Source: an uncultured Ruminiclostridium sp.
Lineage (GTDB): Bacteria; Bacillota; Clostridia; Oscillospirales; Ruminococcaceae
Length of the DNA: 64,000 nt
NCBI GenBank assembly: GCA_910579265.1
Contig: CAJTTE010000011.1
Location: 1-64,000 of the forward strand
Reading direction: 5' to 3'
The notes beneath the pieces are model-generated. The model made no database searches and was not told where the DNA came from. It worked only from the letters and a program-made list of their open reading frames with translations. Positions 60,350 through 64,000 of this stretch are shown here, piece by piece (position 1 is the stretch's first letter; each line of letters begins with the position of its first letter). A program made the position numbers and the translations under genes.

Positions 60350-62704
60350 TCATTCCACCGTCAATTCTCTGACCGAAACCTTTTTTATTTTTCCGCTTGA
60401 CTGATATGCAAAGAAAAAGAAACAAAGCATAAGCACCACGGAGGATAAAATTATCGACGCGGCGTCCAGCTGCGTGGGAAGATGTGATATCCCCATTAAG
60501 CTGAGTCCCAGACCCAAAAGCTTAGAGGAAAACATAAGGCTTATCGTTATTCCCAGGGTGGTGCCGATAACCGACACTGCCCAGAATCTTATGCCGAAGC
60601 TTAGCCTCAGTTTTTTTACGGTAAAACCTATGGCTTTACAGATACCTATATCGGTCCTTTCCTGAATAAACGATCTTGTACAGATCATTTTTACCGCTAC
60701 CAATGCAAAAATTATTGAGAATATATATATTAAAACGCGCATCAGCCAAATTATATCGGTTATTCCGGCGCCTATAAAGGAATTTAAGTCATATTTCTCT
60801 ACAGAAATATCGTCGTTTCCTTCATATTTTTCATTTAACAGATCCAGGATCTCATCAGCCTTTGACGAATCGGCAAGGGAAAAACCCATGTGCATTATTT
60901 TAAAGTTCCCGTATATTTTCCGTACCGCTTTTTCGGACATCGAGAAGCACATACCGCTGTCATTAGTACTTTGGTAAATGCCTGATATAAGATATTCCGC
61001 TTCTTTTTCGCCATGCGAAACGGTTACTTTGTCTCCCGGCTTTAATTCGAGAAGATCCGCCACCATTTCAGTGATTATCGTTTCGTTTTCGTAAATCGGC
61101 GCTCTTCCTTTTAAAATCGGAACAAGATTTTCAGGCTCCTTTACAATGTGAGCCATAAGATTTTCGCCGTTAACGGAGAGATAAATATTTGTTGAGCGGT
61201 ATATCTTTTCTATTTCGGCGGAGGAGCTTACAAGATCCTCTATTTCCTGAAAATAATCTTCCACATCCTCGCTCCGGCATCCCACCACCACATCCGAAAA
61301 TTCAGCTCCGATAGCCGTAAGGGCATTTTTAGAGGTCAGAATATTGATCACAAGATTAATGGTCAGCATAAAGAAAATCAGAATGGACGATATAAGTACC
61401 GTGCTGATATACCTGCGTTTTGCGGAGGTAAGGTGTCTTACCGCAAGGCTTGCCGTTAATGCTTTTTTGCTGATAGGCAGCTTCAGGCGGCTGTCGAAAT
61501 AAATATCATTTTTCCCTCCGTTTATGGCCGTTACAGGAGATATTTTACCTAACGGCAATGCCTTTATAAAAATCAGCGCCGAGCTTAAAAGCAGTATTAT
61601 TCCGATCAATAACAGACTTAGGCTTAACGAAAGACCGCGTTCGGGCATAATTCCGGTAATTGTCTGGCAGCCTTGGGTCAGAGCGGTTTCCAACGGTATT
61701 GACAAAATAATACCCGATACAACTCCCAGAAGCTCCGCCGAAAGATATTGAGCAAAAAAGAGATTCATAAGCCTGTTTTTCGAATAACCCTGAGATTTTA
61801 ATATGCCGAAGGTCACGTATTCGCTTTCTATTTCCGTGCTTATGCTGTGGCTTATTAGGATAAGCACTATTATAAAAAGAAATGCAACAAACACGATAAA
61901 CAGCTCGGTAAGTATATCCGGCACCAATGTGCTGAAGCGTTCGGTCTGTTCCCTTGTCAATGCTCCTTCGGCCAGATCGGTTATTTTTGTTTCAAGATTA
62001 AGCTCCCTTTGGAATTTTCCGGAGGTCATACCGCAGTTTTCTTCCATATATACCGAAATCATGGTATAGTCGAAAGCAGAGCCGTCGTTATCAATAAGCT
62101 TCCAGCGATCGTTTAAGCTATCAAAATCAGAATCGCTTATAAAAACATTTTTCCAACCTATTGTCTGGGCTCCCATTGACGGTTCCTGGACGAAGCCTTT
62201 TATTTTGAATTCGCAGCTTCCGTCAATTGCACCGTATATTATGGTATCTCCGATATTACAATTGAGCGTGTCTTTTAAACCCAGCGGCAGATACGCTTCT
62301 TTGTGTCCAAGAGCGGGAATATTATCACAAAAGCTTTTTTTATCATCATTATACAGCTTTATTCCGTCATGCATTTTCTGTAAAAAGCTCATGTCTGAGT
62401 CGTGAGCGCTTCCGCAGTCGACCCCGTATACTGTCAAAACTTTGTTATATCTGACTTCCTTCACGTTTGAAGCCGTTTCCACGCTTTTCATAAGTTCTTC
62501 GGACAGCAAGCCGCTTTTAATGATTATAACGGTGTCTCCGACCTCAGAGGATACATATGCTCTTTGAATCCCTACCCGGTAATTGTTTCTTGTGCTTAAA
62601 ATAGCGGTAGCGGTTGAAACAACTATCATCATAAGCAACGCAACCGAAATAAAAGTGCTTTTTTTCTTTTTTATATTTGCTTTAAGCAAGGTCAATATTT
62701 CCAT
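60350..62704 (-). CDS. ABC exporter permease with two FtsX domains (MacB/BceB-like)
   Basis: About 784 residues. An N-terminal membrane segment (STFISVALLMMIVVSTATAI) is followed by a ~200-residue extracellular domain. FtsX domain 1 (three helices, about 265-385) ends at MERGLSLSLSLLLIGIILLL-like sequence. A second external domain follows, and FtsX domain 2 closes the protein. ATG 62704 follows AAGGGGGAG; the upstream ATG 62740 would overlap the ATPase gene. With the ATPase and the kinase it resembles antimicrobial-peptide or lipoprotein extrusion systems. Confidence 0.88.
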   Translation of the reverse strand: MEILTLLKANIKKKKSTFISVALLMMIVVSTATAILSTRNNYRVGIQRAYVSSEVGDTVIIIKSGLLSEELMKSVETASNVKEVRYNKVLTVYGVDCGSAHDSDMSFLQKMHDGIKLYNDDKKSFCDNIPALGHKEAYLPLGLKDTLNCNIGDTIIYGAIDGSCEFKIKGFVQEPSMGAQTIGWKNVFISDSDFDSLNDRWKLIDNDGSAFDYTMISVYMEENCGMTSGKFQRELNLETKITDLAEGALTREQTERFSTLVPDILTELFIVFVAFLFIIVLILISHSISTEIESEYVTFGILKSQGYSKNRLMNLFFAQYLSAELLGVVSGIILSIPLETALTQGCQTITGIMPERGLSLSLSLLLIGIILLLSSALIFIKALPLGKISPVTAINGGKNDIYFDSRLKLPISKKALTASLAVRHLTSAKRRYISTVLISSILIFFMLTINLVINILTSKNALTAIGAEFSDVVVGCRSEDVEDYFQEIEDLVSSSAEIEKIYRSTNIYLSVNGENLMAHIVKEPENLVPILKGRAPIYENETIITEMVADLLELKPGDKVTVSHGEKEAEYLISGIYQSTNDSGMCFSMSEKAVRKIYGNFKIMHMGFSLADSSKADEILDLLNEKYEGNDDISVEKYDLNSFIGAGITDIIWLMRVLIYIFSIIFALVAVKMICTRSFIQERTDIGICKAIGFTVKKLRLSFGIRFWAVSVIGTTLGITISLMFSSKLLGLGLSLMGISHLPTQLDAASIILSSVVLMLCFFFFAYQSSGKIKKVSVRELTVE

Positions 62705-62715
62705 ATGCTCCCCCT

Positions 62716-63477
62716 TTACCAGTTCATGGATGAAAGCCATGCGTTAATCTGTGTTTCACGGCTTTTCTCTTCTTCCTGAGCATAGGGAGGAAGACAAAGC
62801 TCACCGGTTATTTTACCGTCCTCCAGATAAAGGAGTCTCGAAGCTCTCAAAGCTGCTCTTATATCATGTGTTACCATCAAAATGCTCTGACCGTTTTTAT
62901 TCAGACTTGTAAGAAGATCGAGAACATCATTGGTGTTACTGCGGTTAAGGGCGCCGGTCGGTTCGTCGGCGAAAAGAAGCTCCGGCTCGTTAATAACGGC
63001 TCTGGCTACCGCACAACGCTGTTGTTCCCCGCCGGAAACCTGGGATGGAAGATGTGTTTTGATGTGGGCTATGTTCATTTGTTCAAGTAGCGTTTCAGTA
63101 CGGGATTTCACGTCCGCGGCCGAGTTTTTTTTGTTGAGATAGCCGCTTACGAGGATATTTTCCATAAGACTCAGATTTCCTATCAGGTGCATCTGCTGAA
63201 AAATAAATCCGAAATCGGTGTAGCGAAGTTTTGAAAGCGAGCTCTCCTTCATCCTCATAAGATCGTTTTCTTTATACATTACCGAACCTGAGGTAGCCCT
63301 GTCCATACCGCTAAGGGCATAGAGCAGGGTAGATTTACCTGAACCGCTGGATCCCATTACAACCGTAAAATCCCCTTTATACAGGGCAAGGTCGATATGG
63401 GACAGAATATGCAGCTGACCGCCGTTATGGGCGAAGCTTTTACATAATCCCGCAGCAGTCAGAACAGTGTTTTTCAT
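62716..63477 (-). CDS. ABC exporter ATP-binding protein (MacB/LolD family)
   Basis: 253 residues. Walker A MGSSGSGKSTLLYALSGMD, FIFQQMHLIGNLSLMENIL (Q-loop), signature QVSGGEQQRCAVARAV, Walker B LLFADEPTGALN, and switch MVTHDIRAALRASR are all typical of the MacB group. AAGGGAGAAA precedes ATG 63477. It is 11 bases upstream of the permease. It is paired with a two-component system whose kinase gene lies immediately upstream, the arrangement of Bce-type modules. Confidence 0.94.
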   Translation of the reverse strand: MKNTVLTAAGLCKSFAHNGGQLHILSHIDLALYKGDFTVVMGSSGSGKSTLLYALSGMDRATSGSVMYKENDLMRMKESSLSKLRYTDFGFIFQQMHLIGNLSLMENILVSGYLNKKNSAADVKSRTETLLEQMNIAHIKTHLPSQVSGGEQQRCAVARAVINEPELLFADEPTGALNRSNTNDVLDLLTSLNKNGQSILMVTHDIRAALRASRLLYLEDGKITGELCLPPYAQEEEKSRETQINAWLSSMNW

Positions 63478-63529
63478 ATTTTTTCTCCCTTCGTCGTGTT
63501 TCTTACATTATACCTGGGAGTTATTAAGA

Positions 63530-63568
63530 AATCCTTAAGCATGTTTTAAGACGTATACTTAAATATAA
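63530..63568 (-). promoter_or_regulatory. Possible response-regulator site upstream of the exporter
   Basis: CTTAAG-CATGTT-TTAAG-ACGTATA-CTTAAA repeats a TTAAG-like half site three times at roughly 11-base spacing, in the promoter region of the exporter. An operator for the adjacent two-component system is possible. Confidence 0.35.
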
Positions 63569-63645
63569 ACGCCGCCGTGATGTCCATATAAGCCGCAGGG
63601 TCAGATGTTGGCCAGTCCGGCTTTAAAAGCCGGTATACGCTACGG

Positions 63646-64000
63646 TTAAAGCGTGTCATGCTTTATCAAAGGGAGGCATACCACGGTCTCTAATCCGTCC
63701 GGATGATTGTGCAGCAGAACCGTTCCTCCCGAACGTTTGACAATGTAATCAACTATATACAGACCCAGTCCGGAGCCTTGCTCCCGGCCGCAGTTTGAAC
63801 CACGGTAGAATTTCCCGAAAATAAAAGGCATATCCTTATCGGGAATACCTAAGCCGTGATCCCGGAAATGTATTTCGGCGTTTTTTTCGGAAATAAGCAG
63901 GCTTATATCTATATCGCTTTTTGCGTATTTCCTTGAATTGTTTATCAGATTTTCCACAAGTTGCAGCATTCGGTTTTTATCGGCTTTTATGACGGCTTTA
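63646..64000 (-). CDS. Sensor histidine kinase, C-terminal part (runs off the window)
   Basis: Only the ATP-binding (HATPase_c) domain is inside the window: N box ENLINNSRKYAK, G1 box FRDHGLGIPDKD, F box FIFGKFYRG, and G2 box GSGLGLYIVDYIV. The frame is open to base 64000 (AVIKADKNRMLQLVENL), so the sensor and dimerisation parts lie further right. It probably controls the adjacent ABC exporter with a response regulator outside the window. Confidence 0.93.
   Translation of the reverse strand, partial: KAVIKADKNRMLQLVENLINNSRKYAKSDIDISLLISEKNAEIHFRDHGLGIPDKDMPFIFGKFYRGSNCGREQGSGLGLYIVDYIVKRSGGTVLLHNHPDGLETVVCLPLIKHDTL

Overview
The window looks like chromosome from a low-to-mid GC Gram-positive member of the class Clostridia, probably near Ruminococcus/Oscillospiraceae. 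The evidence is the gene order (infC-rpmI-rplT; topA-trmFO; plsX-rnc-radical SAM-smc-ftsY; rdgB-yhbY-nadD-yqeK-rsfS-rpsU; aroQ-pepP-like-efp-CD1247-like), strong purine-rich ribosome binding sites, sigma-A type promoters, and a DUF6465 protein. I could not run database searches; family names come from motif recognition.

Layout. 0.7-2.1 kb: a GH29 alpha-L-fucosidase. 2.5-3.1 kb: three minus-strand tRNAs (Gly, Arg, His; all with encoded CCA) separated by hairpins. 3.4-6.6 kb: a DUF6465 protein, then the infC-rpmI-rplT operon behind a perfect promoter and a long leader. 6.8-32.8 kb: the housekeeping backbone, nearly all on the plus strand (RNA methyltransferase, topA, trmFO, plsX, rnc, smc, ftsY, rdgB, nadD, yqeK, rsfS, rpsU, yqeG, endonuclease IV, aroQ, proline peptidase, deacetylase, efp). 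34.5-40.7 kb: a minus-strand ABC-2 exporter with two large paralogous permeases, and a MATE pump. 41.2-43.2 kb: a BTAD-type regulator overlapping a GDSL-type lipoprotein. 44-46 kb: a small NRDD-like gene, a probable structured RNA and a PocR/chemoreceptor hybrid. 46.4-48.8 kb: an aldo/keto reductase, a GH27 alpha-galactosidase and a small zinc-knuckle protein. 49.0-54.2 kb: six consecutive membrane proteins that all end in the same C-X2-C-X10-C-X2-C zinc ribbon. 54.4-57.9 kb: a Mn/Zn-type ABC importer. 58.6-59.5 kb: a decayed cysteine-peptidase-like gene and a small membrane protein. 60.3-64.0 kb: a MacB/FtsX-type ABC exporter and the 3' part of a histidine kinase gene.

Two features set this window apart. 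First, the intergenic spaces are packed with short (45-205 bp) non-coding elements with terminal inverted repeats. I sort about 25 copies into six families (A-F here). Families B, C and D have different ends but share a nearly identical central palindrome. They cluster, abut one another, sit inside at least one operon, and in one case supply a gene's stop codon. Second, three unrelated genes (the RNA methyltransferase, yqeG and endonuclease IV) each have their 3' end plus downstream spacer duplicated in tandem (240-310 bp units). The six-gene zinc-ribbon membrane cluster is the best candidate for an undescribed protein system. The 44.7-44.9 kb transcript is the best candidate for an unannotated RNA.
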